Source: Rhodopirellula halodulae (lineage in GTDB: Bacteria > Planctomycetota > Planctomycetia > Pirellulales > Pirellulaceae). Taken from it: 64,000 nt of DNA. The stretch covers positions 1 to 64,000 of the forward strand of contig NZ_JAJKFV010000011.1 in assembly GCF_020966775.1 (NCBI RefSeq), written 5' to 3'. Position 1 is the stretch's first letter; the number at the start of each line of letters is the position of its first letter. Under the pieces are notes generated by a model. The model worked only from the letters and a program-made list of their open reading frames with translations. It searched no databases and was not told where the DNA came from. The translations under genes were made by a program, and so were the position numbers. This document shows positions 1 to 9,439 of the stretch, piece by piece.

Positions 1-96
1 CCAACGACGCCCTTGCGAATCGGATTCAATTCCCCATGAACAGGGCTTGGTCGGTGGCAAGCACCGACTGGGGTTGCCAGCTTCGCTGGGCAAACC

Positions 97-126
97 AAAA
101 AAAGGCGTCCATCATTGAACGCCTTT
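97..126 (-). terminator. Rho-independent terminator of the sigma factor gene
   Basis: Eight-base-pair stem (AAAGGCGT / ACGCCTTT, positions 101-108 and 119-126). Read on the minus strand it is followed by a run of seven T. It sits just beyond the stop of the minus-strand ECF sigma gene. Bases 1-96 hold only a small hairpin (GTCGGTG/CACCGAC near 51-68) and no convincing gene. Confidence 0.75.
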
Positions 127-148
127 GTTTGTCAGTTGCTCAGCCAAG

Positions 149-859
149 TCAGTTGCTCAGAGGCTCTTCCGCGTCGCGTTCCTCGTGGGTGTCGTCCCAC
201 AAACCGCTCAAACGGTTCACCGCGGCGTGCAGCCGGCTCTTCACGGTTCCAACGGGAATCCCGAGGATTTCAGCCGCTTCGCGATATTTCAGGCCTTGGT
301 AGTAAACCAACTCCACGACCTGCTGCATGGGTTCGCCCAGCGATTCGACCGCTTCGTGAACCCAGCGTCCGTTTTCCTCCTTCGAGGCGGCCGCCAACGG
401 ATCCGTCATCGCACCTTCCAACTTTTCGGACCAGCTACCGCCGCGGTCATCTTCTTGGCCGCTGGCGGGACGATCCAGACTCACCATGCGGTGACGCTTG
501 TTGCGACGCTGCACATCGATGGCTTGGTTGGTGGCGATCGCGTACAGCCATGGTCGAAAGCGGCGGGTCAGGTCGAACTGGTTGCACTTCAGGTGAACCT
601 GCAAAAAGGTACCCTGAAAGGCGTCTTCGGCCATTTCCGCGTTGCCGATGTAGCGACGCAAATAGGCGTAAATTTCACGCTCATAGCGACGCATCAGAGT
701 TTCGTAGATATCACGACGACCACTGGCACGATATTTCGCGACCAATTGCTCGTCGGATTGTTCGGCGATGGGAGTCTGTTCAGCGATGGGTTCGTTGGTG
801 AGGACGTTTCCCGCATCCACCTTCGAATCAGCGATCGCTGCGGAGGTTGAAAAGTTCAT
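149..859 (-). CDS. ECF-type RNA polymerase sigma factor
   Basis: Predicted 236-residue sigma-70 family protein of extracytoplasmic-function type, directing core RNA polymerase to alternative promoters. Region 2 spans about residues 36-120, with the core-binding and -10 reading helices (AEDAFQGTFLQVH, then FRPWLYAIATNQAID). Region 4 spans about residues 165-225, with a helix-turn-helix (YREAAEILGIPVGTVKSRL). Regions 1.1 and 3 are absent, as usual for ECF factors. The roughly 35-residue polar N-terminal extension has no recognised domain. No anti-sigma gene lies beside it on either side, so its control partner is unknown. The ATG at 859 is the first start; no strong Shine-Dalgarno sequence precedes it. 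Family assignment is secure; target promoters cannot be read from the sequence. Confidence 0.92.
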   Translation of the reverse strand: MNFSTSAAIADSKVDAGNVLTNEPIAEQTPIAEQSDEQLVAKYRASGRRDIYETLMRRYEREIYAYLRRYIGNAEMAEDAFQGTFLQVHLKCNQFDLTRRFRPWLYAIATNQAIDVQRRNKRHRMVSLDRPASGQEDDRGGSWSEKLEGAMTDPLAAASKEENGRWVHEAVESLGEPMQQVVELVYYQGLKYREAAEILGIPVGTVKSRLHAAVNRLSGLWDDTHEERDAEEPLSN

Positions 860-1632
860 GGAGGGATCGATCTCAAAAGAGTATGAGTAGCACCCAGTCT
901 ACTTACCAATGCGTCATCACGAGGCATCAACCGCCGCACGAAACACAAAAACTGCAAACCAAGGCGATGAGTGGGAGGGCCGCTAAGGCAACTTAAACAA
1001 CCCTTGAACCGCACCAAGGGAACCCAAGGCAACATGCGTATTATCGCTAATCCGGCAAAGTTGTCAAAGTCATCTTCGCGTCGAATTCATATCCTGCCCA
1101 ATTGGCAGGCAACGAATTCAGTACTCCATAGAAGGCAATTCGCGTTCCAGGCCGCTTGCAATCGTCGCAACAGTCGAGCGGGTTGGTCCGATTGTTCCGG
1201 AATTACCGAATGTTTCGCGGAAGTTGTGCCGATAACTCCGCCTGGAACGGTTTCTTCGTTCGAGTTGGAAGCTCCTTTTCGCAGTGCTGCCCCCCGTATT
1301 GGCGGCAGTTTTCTCCGAAAACGACTTTTTACTCGGTCCACGGCGGAACGGTCCACAACGGCGAGAGGCCGAGAGATTGGCGGATGGACACTTAGAAATC
1401 CGCTGGATCAACGCCTTCACCGCCACAGGACATTTTTATGGCTGGGCGTTCCCGTGAGACACGGGACCCCCGGGGGGATTTTGGGGTCTTTGTGACCGCG
1501 GAGACGATTGCAATGCGACGAATTGCCAGGCAAACGAACCAGCAACCCATGATGGCCCAGACCCCCGATCCCCAAAACCAACCCGGACCCAACCAAAGAA
1601 CCGGACTGCGTGTGACCCTTGAGGACAATGGG
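860..1632. other. 773-bp intergenic region, no credible gene
   Basis: Lies between the divergent sigma factor and the BBP7 barrel gene. Short open frames here have no recognisable features. A small hairpin, CCTGCC-CAATT-GGCAGG, lies at 1093-1109. The region presumably holds both promoters and a long leader for the barrel gene, but no promoter stands out. Confidence 0.5.
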
Positions 1633-3252
1633 ATGACGGAATCATTCAGCGAGAGCGTGACGGTTAAATTACGCAAACTTCGAAACTTGGTTTGCGGAGG
1701 ATTGATCGCCGCCGCAACGGCCACCACGGCGATTGCCGGACCACCCGGCCCCGGCGATGAGATGGACTATGCCGCCAGTGGCTTCATGGTGCCGTCGGGC
1801 GTTCGGCCCGCCGCCATGATCGACGGCATGCCCGCCATGCCCACCGGTCAAATGCCCGGTGCACAGTCGATCGCCACCACGTTGCCATCGGCACCGTTGA
1901 TGATGCCCGGGTACGCACCGAACGGTGTGATGCCCGTGGGTTACCACGGCGGTGGCGGCTTCCTCGGCGGCGGCTACGCGGCCGGGTGCGACACGATGAA
2001 CTGCGGCTGCGGCGATTCGGGATGTGCCAGCGGACAATGCGGTGGCAACTTCCAAGGCTTGCTGCCCGCCGTGATGGGCGACTGCTGCGGAGCCTGCGGC
2101 GGTGGCGGTTGTGGATCTTGCCTCACCAACGGTGCACTCGGACAAGGCGGCTTGTTGGGCAGCATCAACGACTGTGGACCAGGCAGCACCGACTTCGGCA
2201 TTCTGGCGTCGCACATCGGCGGTGGTCTCGCCCAACTGTCCGAGTGCTTGCGTCCTTATTCGGAAGCCGGCAAATGTGCCCAGCGATGGTACGACGTTTC
2301 GGTCGAAGGCTTGTTCCTGACACAAGACTTGGACGGCTTCAATGACGGTCGTGTGCTGACCAACGATGGCAACTCGGCCGTCGCGGGCGTTGCCGACAAC
2401 CCCTTGCTGTCACAGAGCGATGTGGGTGCGGACGACCTGGAAGCCGGAGCTCGCATTTCATTCGCCCTAATCTTTGGCCCTGGCTCGAACATCGAGTTCA
2501 CCTACATGGGCGGCCAGGAATGGGACGGGTACGCCAGCGTGTCCAGCCCGACCAGCAGCCTGCGTTCGATCTACTCTGACTTTGGAAACGCACCGGTCGG
2601 CGGCTACGCCAACTTGGCGGACTTCCAAGAAGTCATCTCGCACGCCGAGTTTGACAGCTACGAAATCAACTACCGCCGCCGAACCGTGGGGCCATACTGC
2701 CGCTTCCAAGGTTCGTGGTTGGTCGGTCTGCGTCACGTCGTGTTCGACAACGGTTTCGCATTCAACGGTTCGGGGACTCCCGGATCCAACATTGCCAACT
2801 TCGTCCAAGACTACGATTTGGAAAACCGCTACTTCGGCCCGCAAGCCGGTGTGGATTTCTGGTGGAACGCTCGACCAGGCATTCAACTGGGTGCGGAAGT
2901 CAAAGGGGCTTGGGTCCAGAACGACTTCGGTCAACGAGCCACCATTGGTTCGACCGACACGGGGGCCTTGCCCGTGGCACAGGCTCAAACGTTTGAAACC
3001 GGTGGCCAAGACGGTGCATTCATCTTGGATTTCCAAGCCACCGCCGTGTACCGATTCTCGCACTCACTGTCGCTTCGCGGTTCGTATCACTTGCTGACGA
3101 TCGACGATGTTGCTTCGGCACCGTTGGACAACAGCTTCATCGACGCTTACGAAACCGCCGTGGGTGGTGGTGCAGCCTTGACCGCACCGAGCAGCTCGGA
3201 AACCTCGCTGACCCTCAACGGTTTCGCGGCTGGTTTGGAATACATGTGGTGA
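1633..3252 (+). CDS. BBP7 family outer-membrane beta-barrel protein
   Basis: Predicted 539-residue exported barrel of the planctomycete BBP7 family. The start at 1633 is chosen because GAGG lies at 1621-1624 and the product then opens with a signal peptide (KLRKLRNLVCGGLIAAATAT, cleavage near AIAG). Residues about 110-220 form a Gly/Cys-rich segment with about 13 cysteines. The C-terminal ~320 residues show alternating amphipathic strands and the family-like segments FGPGSNIEFTYMGGQEW, VGLRHVVFDNGF and NRYFGPQAGVDFWW. Longer in-frame starts back to 1438 exist but would bury the signal peptide. The likely location is the outer membrane or cell surface; the transported or bound partner is unknown. 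Planctomycete walls have been described as protein-rich with cystine, which fits the Cys-rich part, but a structural role is inference. Confidence 0.82.
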   Translation: MTESFSESVTVKLRKLRNLVCGGLIAAATATTAIAGPPGPGDEMDYAASGFMVPSGVRPAAMIDGMPAMPTGQMPGAQSIATTLPSAPLMMPGYAPNGVMPVGYHGGGGFLGGGYAAGCDTMNCGCGDSGCASGQCGGNFQGLLPAVMGDCCGACGGGGCGSCLTNGALGQGGLLGSINDCGPGSTDFGILASHIGGGLAQLSECLRPYSEAGKCAQRWYDVSVEGLFLTQDLDGFNDGRVLTNDGNSAVAGVADNPLLSQSDVGADDLEAGARISFALIFGPGSNIEFTYMGGQEWDGYASVSSPTSSLRSIYSDFGNAPVGGYANLADFQEVISHAEFDSYEINYRRRTVGPYCRFQGSWLVGLRHVVFDNGFAFNGSGTPGSNIANFVQDYDLENRYFGPQAGVDFWWNARPGIQLGAEVKGAWVQNDFGQRATIGSTDTGALPVAQAQTFETGGQDGAFILDFQATAVYRFSHSLSLRGSYHLLTIDDVASAPLDNSFIDAYETAVGGGAALTAPSSSETSLTLNGFAAGLEYMW

Positions 3253-3294
3253 GCCCACCCGCGAATTTTCGCGACTCACTCAGTTGAATTTGCA

Positions 3295-3327
3295 CAGGGG
3301 ATCGGCCATCGGGTCGGTCCCCTGTTT
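3295..3327 (+). terminator. Probable terminator after the barrel gene
   Basis: Stem CAGGGGA / TCCCCTG (3295-3301 and 3318-3324) followed by only three T. It lies 43 bp past the BBP7 stop. The weak U-tract makes it a lower-confidence intrinsic terminator. A second small palindrome, CGCGAATTTTCGCG, lies just upstream. Confidence 0.45.
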
Positions 3328-3365
3328 GCGTTGCCCACTTCCCCTGGGCACGCTAATCTTGCGGC

Positions 3366-5726
3366 ATGGATGCCATCACAAAAGACCTGACCGCGGCACA
3401 GGCCGAAGCGGTCCAGCACATCGACGGACCTCTGCTGATCATCGCCGGTCCCGGCAGTGGGAAAACCCGCGTCGTAACTCACCGCATCGCACACATGCTG
3501 CACAGCGGCATTCGTCCCTGGCAGATCGCGGCGCTGACGTTCACTAACAAAGCCGCCGACGAAATGCGGATGCGAGTCAATCTGCTCGCGCCCAACCAAC
3601 CCGTTTGGATGGGAACGTTTCACCGTTTTTGCGCACAGCAACTGCGGCGATACGCATCAATGATCGGCTTGTCGGAAAACTACTCGATCTACGACACGTC
3701 GGACTCCAAAGCCGCGATGAAACGCGCCATCGCGGCGGCGGGAGTTTCGACCAGCCATACTTCTCCAGAAGCCATCGCGTCGGCAATTTCCAACGCGAAA
3801 AATCGGCTGATCACTCCGGAGATCATGTCGCAACAATCCAGCCGCGCCGGCGACACGATCGCCGCGAAAGTCTATCCGGTCTACCAGCAACAATTGCTGA
3901 CGGCCAACGCCGTTGACTTTGATGATCTGCTGTTCCACTTCGCTCGGTTGCTGCGCGAAAATCCAGAAGTTCGTTCGAACCTGGATGAGAAGCTGAAGTA
4001 CATCATGGTCGACGAGTACCAAGACACCAACTTGGCTCAATACGCCATTGTTCGCGCTCTCTCGGTCGACCATCCGAACTTGGCCGTCACCGGCGACCCG
4101 GACCAATCGGTTTACGGTTGGCGCGGAGCCGACCTGAACAACATCCTCGATTTCGAGAAGGATTACCCCAACGTCAAAACGGTGAGGCTGGAACAGAACT
4201 ACCGCAGCACACCAGAGATCCTTCGCGTTGCCGACCAACTGATTCGCCACAACCGACGTCGCAAACAGAAGAACCTGTTCACCGACAATCCAACCGGCGA
4301 CGCGGTGGTCTTGCGACAGTTCGAAGACGGCTACAAAGAAGCCGATGGCATCGCGGACGAGATCGCCAGCCAAATGATCGCCGGCAACGCGGAACCTCGC
4401 GACTTCGCGATCATGTGTCGCATGAACGCCCTGACGCGTTCGATCGAACACTCACTGCGTAATCGCGGAATCCCTTACCAAATCGTCAACGGGCTGGAGT
4501 TCTACCAACGCAAAGAGATCAAAGATCTGCTGGCCTATCTGCACCTGATCAACAACCCGGCTCACGATGTCGCACTGCAACGTGTGATCAACACGCCCAC
4601 GCGAGGCATCGGTGCGAAGACCTTGGAACGCCTGCAAAACTTTGCCGACGCCCATCGCATCCCGATGTTGGAAGCCGCTCGCCGTGCTTCGGAAATCGAC
4701 TCGCTCTCCAAGCGTGCGAAGACGTTGGTCGGTACCTTCATCAAGCTCTACGATCGACTGTCCATCAAAGCCACCGCGACGCTCGAAGACCTGCTGCGTT
4801 ACTTGATCGAAGAGATTCAATTCGTTCCCTATCTCGAACGAACCACGCCGGAACAACAAGACAACAACCCCATCGCCAACGTCGACGAATTCATTTCCGC
4901 GGCGGTGGAGTTCGATCAAATGCATCCCGAGGACGGTTCGCTGGAAGCCTTCCTCGAACAAGTGGCGCTCGTGTCAGACACCGATGCGTTTGAAGATTCA
5001 AACAATCGCGTGACACTGATGACGATGCACGCGGCAAAGGGTCTGGAATTCCCTCGCGTGTTCGTGATCGCGGTAGAAGACAACTTGCTGCCGCACCGCC
5101 GCAGCAAGGATGACGAGACTCAACTCGAGGAAGAACGACGCTTGTTCTTTGTCGGCATCACCCGCGCGGAGAAGTGGCTGCAAATCAGCTACGCCAAACT
5201 GCGAAGCTTTCGCGGCGAGAACCAACCGGCCATCCCCAGCATGTTCCTGGGCGAATTGCCGCGTGATGAGATGCAGGTCATCGAAGTCAAAGGCCAACGA
5301 GATTTCTTTGACGACGCTTACGACGATGAGTACCCCGACTCATGGGACTTGGTCCAGGAACCCGCCGCGGTGACCGACAGTGGTCCCGCAGGACAAACGG
5401 ATGTTCTCGATGGCCCACGCATCATTCCGATGACGGACCAATCCGCGATTCCGGATCTTTATCACGACGATGTCCCTCAACCGAAAAAGAAAGCCAAGGT
5501 CTCCATCCAAGCCGAATTGAAAACAGCCAGCGACCTGTTGCAATCCGGAACGACACCGCTGGGTGCCTACCGCGAAGGCAGCACGGTTCGTCATGCGGAA
5601 TACGGCGAAGGAACCATCGTCGCCCTGACAGGCAAAGGTCCCAAACGCACGGCCAAAATCCAATTCGAAGAGACCGAGGAAACGTTCCGCCTGGCGTTCG
5701 CGAAAATTGAATTGGTCGAGCGTTAG
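3366..5726 (+). CDS. pcrA: ATP-dependent 3'-5' DNA helicase, PcrA/UvrD type
   Basis: 786-residue superfamily 1A helicase used in nucleotide excision repair, replication restart and RecA displacement. Visible motifs in order: Q-motif region LTAAQAEAVQ, Walker A GPGSGKT (residues 28-34), Walker B VDEYQDTN (near 215), motif III GDPDQSVYGWRGAD, motif IV QNYRST, motif V MTMHAAKGLEFPRVFV (near 551) and motif VI GITRAEKWL. The C-terminal ~60 residues (VRHAEYGEGTIVAL...) match the Tudor-like tail seen in PcrA/UvrD. Between residues ~640 and 725 there is an acidic, low-complexity linker rather than a known domain. Length is slightly above the family norm (~720-750) because of this linker. ATG at 3366 is the natural start. 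Confidence 0.95.
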   Translation: MDAITKDLTAAQAEAVQHIDGPLLIIAGPGSGKTRVVTHRIAHMLHSGIRPWQIAALTFTNKAADEMRMRVNLLAPNQPVWMGTFHRFCAQQLRRYASMIGLSENYSIYDTSDSKAAMKRAIAAAGVSTSHTSPEAIASAISNAKNRLITPEIMSQQSSRAGDTIAAKVYPVYQQQLLTANAVDFDDLLFHFARLLRENPEVRSNLDEKLKYIMVDEYQDTNLAQYAIVRALSVDHPNLAVTGDPDQSVYGWRGADLNNILDFEKDYPNVKTVRLEQNYRSTPEILRVADQLIRHNRRRKQKNLFTDNPTGDAVVLRQFEDGYKEADGIADEIASQMIAGNAEPRDFAIMCRMNALTRSIEHSLRNRGIPYQIVNGLEFYQRKEIKDLLAYLHLINNPAHDVALQRVINTPTRGIGAKTLERLQNFADAHRIPMLEAARRASEIDSLSKRAKTLVGTFIKLYDRLSIKATATLEDLLRYLIEEIQFVPYLERTTPEQQDNNPIANVDEFISAAVEFDQMHPEDGSLEAFLEQVALVSDTDAFEDSNNRVTLMTMHAAKGLEFPRVFVIAVEDNLLPHRRSKDDETQLEEERRLFFVGITRAEKWLQISYAKLRSFRGENQPAIPSMFLGELPRDEMQVIEVKGQRDFFDDAYDDEYPDSWDLVQEPAAVTDSGPAGQTDVLDGPRIIPMTDQSAIPDLYHDDVPQPKKKAKVSIQAELKTASDLLQSGTTPLGAYREGSTVRHAEYGEGTIVALTGKGPKRTAKIQFEETEETFRLAFAKIELVER

Positions 5727-5915
5727 CGACCCGTTTCGTCGTCAACTCCGCGAGCTCGACGCACTTCAACCTCTCTTTGGTGGAACAGAAGGCGACGATC
5801 CCAAACGGTTGCGATCAGAAGTCATTGGCGGGCGATCTCTGAGCACAGTCATTAGGTGGTTATCGATGAAGTCTTCTTTTCTTCTCTGCCCGGTTTCCAA
5901 ACAGGAATCCCGAAC

Positions 5916-6650
5916 ATGAACTTCCGCGCCACGCTTTGCGCCGCACTGCTTTCCACCATCGCAGGATCCACCGCCATGACAACTCACGTATCCGCGGACG
6001 ACGCCTCGACCTTGTCCGATCAACTTCAAGAAACCGCCACCAACGCGTCCAAACGTTACCCAGCCGAAGTGTTGAAAACGTTCCAATCCGGAATCGACAG
6101 CGTTCGCGCGACTGGCATCGAAGAATCCGCCAAACAGGTCGGCGATCAAGCTGCTGACGCGACGTTGAAAGGATGGGACGAAGAGTCCGTCACTCTCAGC
6201 GAAGTCTGGAAAGAAAACCCCGTGATCTTGATGTGGTACCGGGGTGGATGGTGTCCTTATTGCAACCTGCAACTTCGTGCGATGCAAAAACAACTGGACG
6301 CAATTGAAGGTGCCGGCGCCAAGCTGGTCGTTTTGACGCCTGAGTTGCCTGAAAAAGCCAAAGAGACCGCCGAGAGTAACGACCTCAACATGCTCGTCTT
6401 GCATGACGCCAACAACGAGCTAGCCAAGAAATTTGGCATCGTCTTTCAGCTTCCCGAGTCGATCCTTCCGATCTACCGTGACAAGTTGCAACTTGCCAAA
6501 GTCAACGGCAACGATGCGATGGAATTGCCGTTGGCGGCCACCTACGTGATCAACACGGACGGCGAGATCACCTACGCGTTCCTGGATGCGGATTACAAGA
6601 AGCGAGCGGAACCCGCCGAAGTTGTTGCCGCGGTGAAACAACTGCAGTAG
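5916..6650 (+). CDS. Periplasmic peroxiredoxin-like (AhpC/TSA) protein
   Basis: 244 residues from the ATG at 5916, which gives a clean signal peptide (MNFRATLCAALLSTIAG, cleavage near VSADD). The C-terminal ~170 residues have the thioredoxin fold of the AhpC/TSA superfamily, with a CxxC active site in WYRGGWCPYCNLQL (C113, C116). Family members with W-C-P-Y-C reduce peroxides or act as thiol oxidoreductases. The first ~80 mature residues are a helical spacer without a recognised domain. It stands alone between the helicase gene and the convergent adenosine kinase. The exact substrate is not readable from sequence. Confidence 0.82.
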   Translation: MNFRATLCAALLSTIAGSTAMTTHVSADDASTLSDQLQETATNASKRYPAEVLKTFQSGIDSVRATGIEESAKQVGDQAADATLKGWDEESVTLSEVWKENPVILMWYRGGWCPYCNLQLRAMQKQLDAIEGAGAKLVVLTPELPEKAKETAESNDLNMLVLHDANNELAKKFGIVFQLPESILPIYRDKLQLAKVNGNDAMELPLAATYVINTDGEITYAFLDADYKKRAEPAEVVAAVKQLQ

Positions 6651-6679
6651 GCAAACTCAAAGCAAAGATCAGCGCAAAC

Positions 6680-6716
6680 AAAACGCACCGGCGAGAAAGT
6701 TCGTCGGTGCGTTTTT
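6680..6716. terminator. Bidirectional terminator between convergent genes
   Basis: Stem AAAACGCACCG / CGGTGCGTTTT (6680-6690, 6705-6715), with A-run on one side and T-run on the other. It lies in the 91-bp gap between the peroxiredoxin-like gene (+) and the adenosine kinase gene (-), so it can serve both. Confidence 0.85.
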
Positions 6717-6741
6717 CGTTTCGTTGTCGAGCGTCGTTGGC

Positions 6742-7737
6742 TCAGGCGGTCAAATCGGTCAACTGTTTGACCTCTTCGTCGGTGAACTGATTTTCCAAAC
6801 GAGCGCCCATCTGCGCGACCACGCGAGCTGCGGCGTGGGAGGCGAGGTGCCCGGCTTGCCGCCAATCCAGTCCATTGGTGATGCCATACAGAATGCCGCC
6901 GGCATACATGTCACCGGCACCGGTCGTGTCAATCGCTTTGACCTTCACGCCCTCGACAGGGATCGCTTCGCCGCCATGCATCAGGATTGAACCGTTGGCC
7001 CCCAACGTCATCGCAACGTTTTCTGCCGATTCGTGAATCTTGTTGGCACAAGCGATCGGGTCCTCCAACCCGGTCAAACTCTTGGCTTCCTCTTCGTTGC
7101 AGAAAAACAAATCGACTGGCCCGCGAATCAGGTCCCACATCTCGTCCTTCATGATGTTGACGAGGAAAGGATCCGATGCGGTGAAAGCGACTTTGACGTT
7201 GTTCTTTTTGGCCAGTTCGATCGCTTTGTACGCCGCCGCTTTGGTTTGCTCTCCCATGAAGAGATAGCCTTCGATGTAGATGTACTTGCTGGCGGCGATC
7301 ACGTCTTCGTCGATATCAGCCTCGGATAACTTGGTCGATGCCGCGAGGTTTGTCAGCATCGTTCGCTGAGCATCCTCGGTGATCAAGACCGCGCAGGTGC
7401 CCGTGGGCGAGTTCGGTTGTGGGTCGACATCAATCGTCACCCCCAAGGCTCGCAAATCCTGGAGGAAGAACTCGCCGGTTTCGTCGTCGCCAATCTTCCC
7501 CACGAAGGCCGCTTTCCCGCCGAAGTCCGCCACCGCGGCAATCGTATTCGCGGCCGAACCACCGGCACAGCGCGACAACGAGGGCAGATCAAAGCGGCTT
7601 AGAATCCCAGCCTGTTTCTCGTCGTCGACCAGCGTCATGATCCCTTTGTCGAGTTCCAATTCGGTGATCAGGTCGTCAGCGACCACCGTCTGAATGTCAA
7701 CGAGAGCATTGCCAACCGCGTAAACGTCGTGCGTCAT
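6742..7737 (-). CDS. PfkB-family sugar/nucleoside kinase, probable adenosine kinase
   Basis: 331 residues from the ATG at 7737 ([16 protein letters not shown]); a longer in-frame start at 7809 adds 24 residues unlike the family. Ribokinase/PfkB fold: N-terminal GNALVDI, the substrate-lid region [16 protein letters not shown], and the C-terminal signature [17 protein letters not shown] with the catalytic Asp in GAGD. Members phosphorylate adenosine, fructose or other sugars using ATP. The GNALVDI and GDDETG pattern resembles bacterial adenosine kinases, giving AMP salvage as the best guess, but a carbohydrate substrate cannot be excluded. Divergent from the GH32 gene and convergent with the peroxiredoxin-like gene. 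Confidence 0.85.
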   Translation of the reverse strand: MTHDVYAVGNALVDIQTVVADDLITELELDKGIMTLVDDEKQAGILSRFDLPSLSRCAGGSAANTIAAVADFGGKAAFVGKIGDDETGEFFLQDLRALGVTIDVDPQPNSPTGTCAVLITEDAQRTMLTNLAASTKLSEADIDEDVIAASKYIYIEGYLFMGEQTKAAAYKAIELAKKNNVKVAFTASDPFLVNIMKDEMWDLIRGPVDLFFCNEEEAKSLTGLEDPIACANKIHESAENVAMTLGANGSILMHGGEAIPVEGVKVKAIDTTGAGDMYAGGILYGITNGLDWRQAGHLASHAAARVVAQMGARLENQFTDEEVKQLTDLTA

Positions 7738-7852
7738 CAATAGTAACCAAGGTGAGAGAAACAGCTCATTCGTGGCAGCCGACCCACCCGTTTCGGGACC
7801 ATGCGTCAACTGCTTCGGCTCGCAGTGTAACGAGACGCCGCTTCTCTGCTAA

Positions 7853-7891
7853 CCAGCGTCCACTGGCCAGCGTCCACCAACCAGTATCCAC
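7853..7891. repeat. Short 14-bp tandem repeat in a divergent promoter region
   Basis: CCAGCGTCCAC occurs at 7853-7863 and 7867-7877, and the variant CCAGTATCCAC at 7881-7891, giving a regular 14-bp period. It lies between the divergent adenosine kinase and GH32 genes. Function unknown; possibly slippage-derived. Confidence 0.6.
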
Positions 7892-7945
7892 GTCATCAGC
7901 ACGTATACTGATCCGTGTCAGCCCCTCCCCAACCCCCACCTGATC

Positions 7946-9400
7946 ATGCATCCATTCACAACACGCATTCTCACATTTGCCTGCCTGTTTGCGTCACTGT
8001 TGGCAACGACTTTTTTCACAGCACCCGCCCGGGGGCAGTACGATCCGCATCCCGCCGACGTGGGCTACCAACAAGACTATCGCAATCAATTTCATTTCAG
8101 TCCAAAGACGGAATGGATGAACGATATCAACGCATTGATCTACGCCGACGGCAAATACCACATGCTCTATCAATGGGGCAAAGCGATTCGGCACGGTGGC
8201 TACGCAACCAGCCCTGACCTGTTGCACTGGAATGATCGAGGCGTCGCACTGATTCCTCAGGAATCGTTTCTACCAGCGGAAGTCAAACGCAACGTCAGCG
8301 GAGCCCAGGTTTACTCCGGCAGCGGTGTGCTGATCTCGGGACAGACGGCTGAAAAGATCACCGGTTCCACGGCCGAAGCGATGGTGATGATCTACACGGG
8401 GACCAAGTCGGGAACCTGTCTTGCCTGGAGCAACGACGGGGGCGAATCGTGGCACGATTACCCCGGCAACCCGGTCGCGAATCGCACGCAAGGTGCCGAC
8501 CCACGCGATCCGTGTGTGATCTATCACCAACCAACCCAATCGTGGGTGATGGCACTGTACGAGAATGGCACCACTTTCTACGGTTCCAACGATTTGGTGA
8601 ACTGGAAGAAACTCAGCAACATCGACTTTGGCTTTGAATGCCCCGACCTCTTCGAGTTGCCGTTGGATGGCAATCCCGACCAAATGAAGTGGGTTTTGCA
8701 CGACGCGAACGGGTCGTACTTGGTCGGACAATTCGATGGCGTTCGCTTCACCCCGGAACAAGACGTTCTGGTGATGGATGTGGGTCCAGACTTCTACGCC
8801 GGACAAACGTTCTTCCGTCCCAACCTGCCCTCAGGCGACGTGATCCAAATCGCTTGGAACGACCACTGGAACGGAGGCATTGGCGAGAGTCCCTGGGAAC
8901 GCAACGCAACCTTCCCGGTCAAAATTGGCTTGGTCACCTACAACGGCAAAATGCGAGTGACTCGCACGCCGATCCGGCGGATCTCTGACCTCTACGAGAC
9001 AACACTTGCCTGGAAGAACGAAACCATCGGCCCAAAGACTTCGAGCAACCAAGTCTTGAGTGGCGTTCAAGCGGAAGCCTTTGACTTGACGGCAACGTTC
9101 GATTTGAACGAGACGACCGCGAAACGGGTCACGTTTCAAATTGCGAACAAGGAAATCACCTACGACATCGAGGCCCAAACGCTGCTCGGGAAACCGCTTC
9201 GACCGGACGCCAACCAGCAACTGACTCTTCGAATGCTGGTCGATTGGAGCACGCTCGAAATTTTCGCGGCCGGCGGAGTCTTCTCCTACAGCGAACAGTT
9301 CGCATTCACACCCGATGACGAAAGCGTCGCCGTCTTCACCGACGGCGGCCAAGTGAAACTGAAATCGCTGGAACTGCATCCGATCAAGAGCATCTGGTGA
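7946..9400 (+). CDS. Secreted glycoside hydrolase family 32 (fructan/sucrose hydrolase)
   Basis: 484 residues with a signal peptide (ILTFACLFASLLATTFFTAP, cleavage near ARG). The GH32 five-blade propeller carries the three acidic catalytic positions: D60 in WMND (nucleophile), D188 in RDP (transition-state stabiliser) and E231 in FECPDL (acid/base). The C-terminal ~170 residues form the family's beta-sandwich (LVDWSTLEIFAAGG). GH32 enzymes cleave beta-fructosidic bonds in levan, inulin or sucrose. The usual WMNDPNG is WMNDINA here, so the residues after the nucleophile differ. Export suggests use of external fructans. No transporter or sugar regulator is adjacent. Confidence 0.92.
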   Translation: MHPFTTRILTFACLFASLLATTFFTAPARGQYDPHPADVGYQQDYRNQFHFSPKTEWMNDINALIYADGKYHMLYQWGKAIRHGGYATSPDLLHWNDRGVALIPQESFLPAEVKRNVSGAQVYSGSGVLISGQTAEKITGSTAEAMVMIYTGTKSGTCLAWSNDGGESWHDYPGNPVANRTQGADPRDPCVIYHQPTQSWVMALYENGTTFYGSNDLVNWKKLSNIDFGFECPDLFELPLDGNPDQMKWVLHDANGSYLVGQFDGVRFTPEQDVLVMDVGPDFYAGQTFFRPNLPSGDVIQIAWNDHWNGGIGESPWERNATFPVKIGLVTYNGKMRVTRTPIRRISDLYETTLAWKNETIGPKTSSNQVLSGVQAEAFDLTATFDLNETTAKRVTFQIANKEITYDIEAQTLLGKPLRPDANQQLTLRMLVDWSTLEIFAAGGVFSYSEQFAFTPDDESVAVFTDGGQVKLKSLELHPIKSIW

Positions 9401-9439
9401 CTTCCGCCCCGTTGCGATCGGGAGATCGCGACACGGCAT

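Noticed and set aside
971-1495. A 174-codon + strand frame before the barrel gene.
   Set aside because: Arg/Ser/Asn-rich, no domain, and no ribosome site; more likely non-coding leader.
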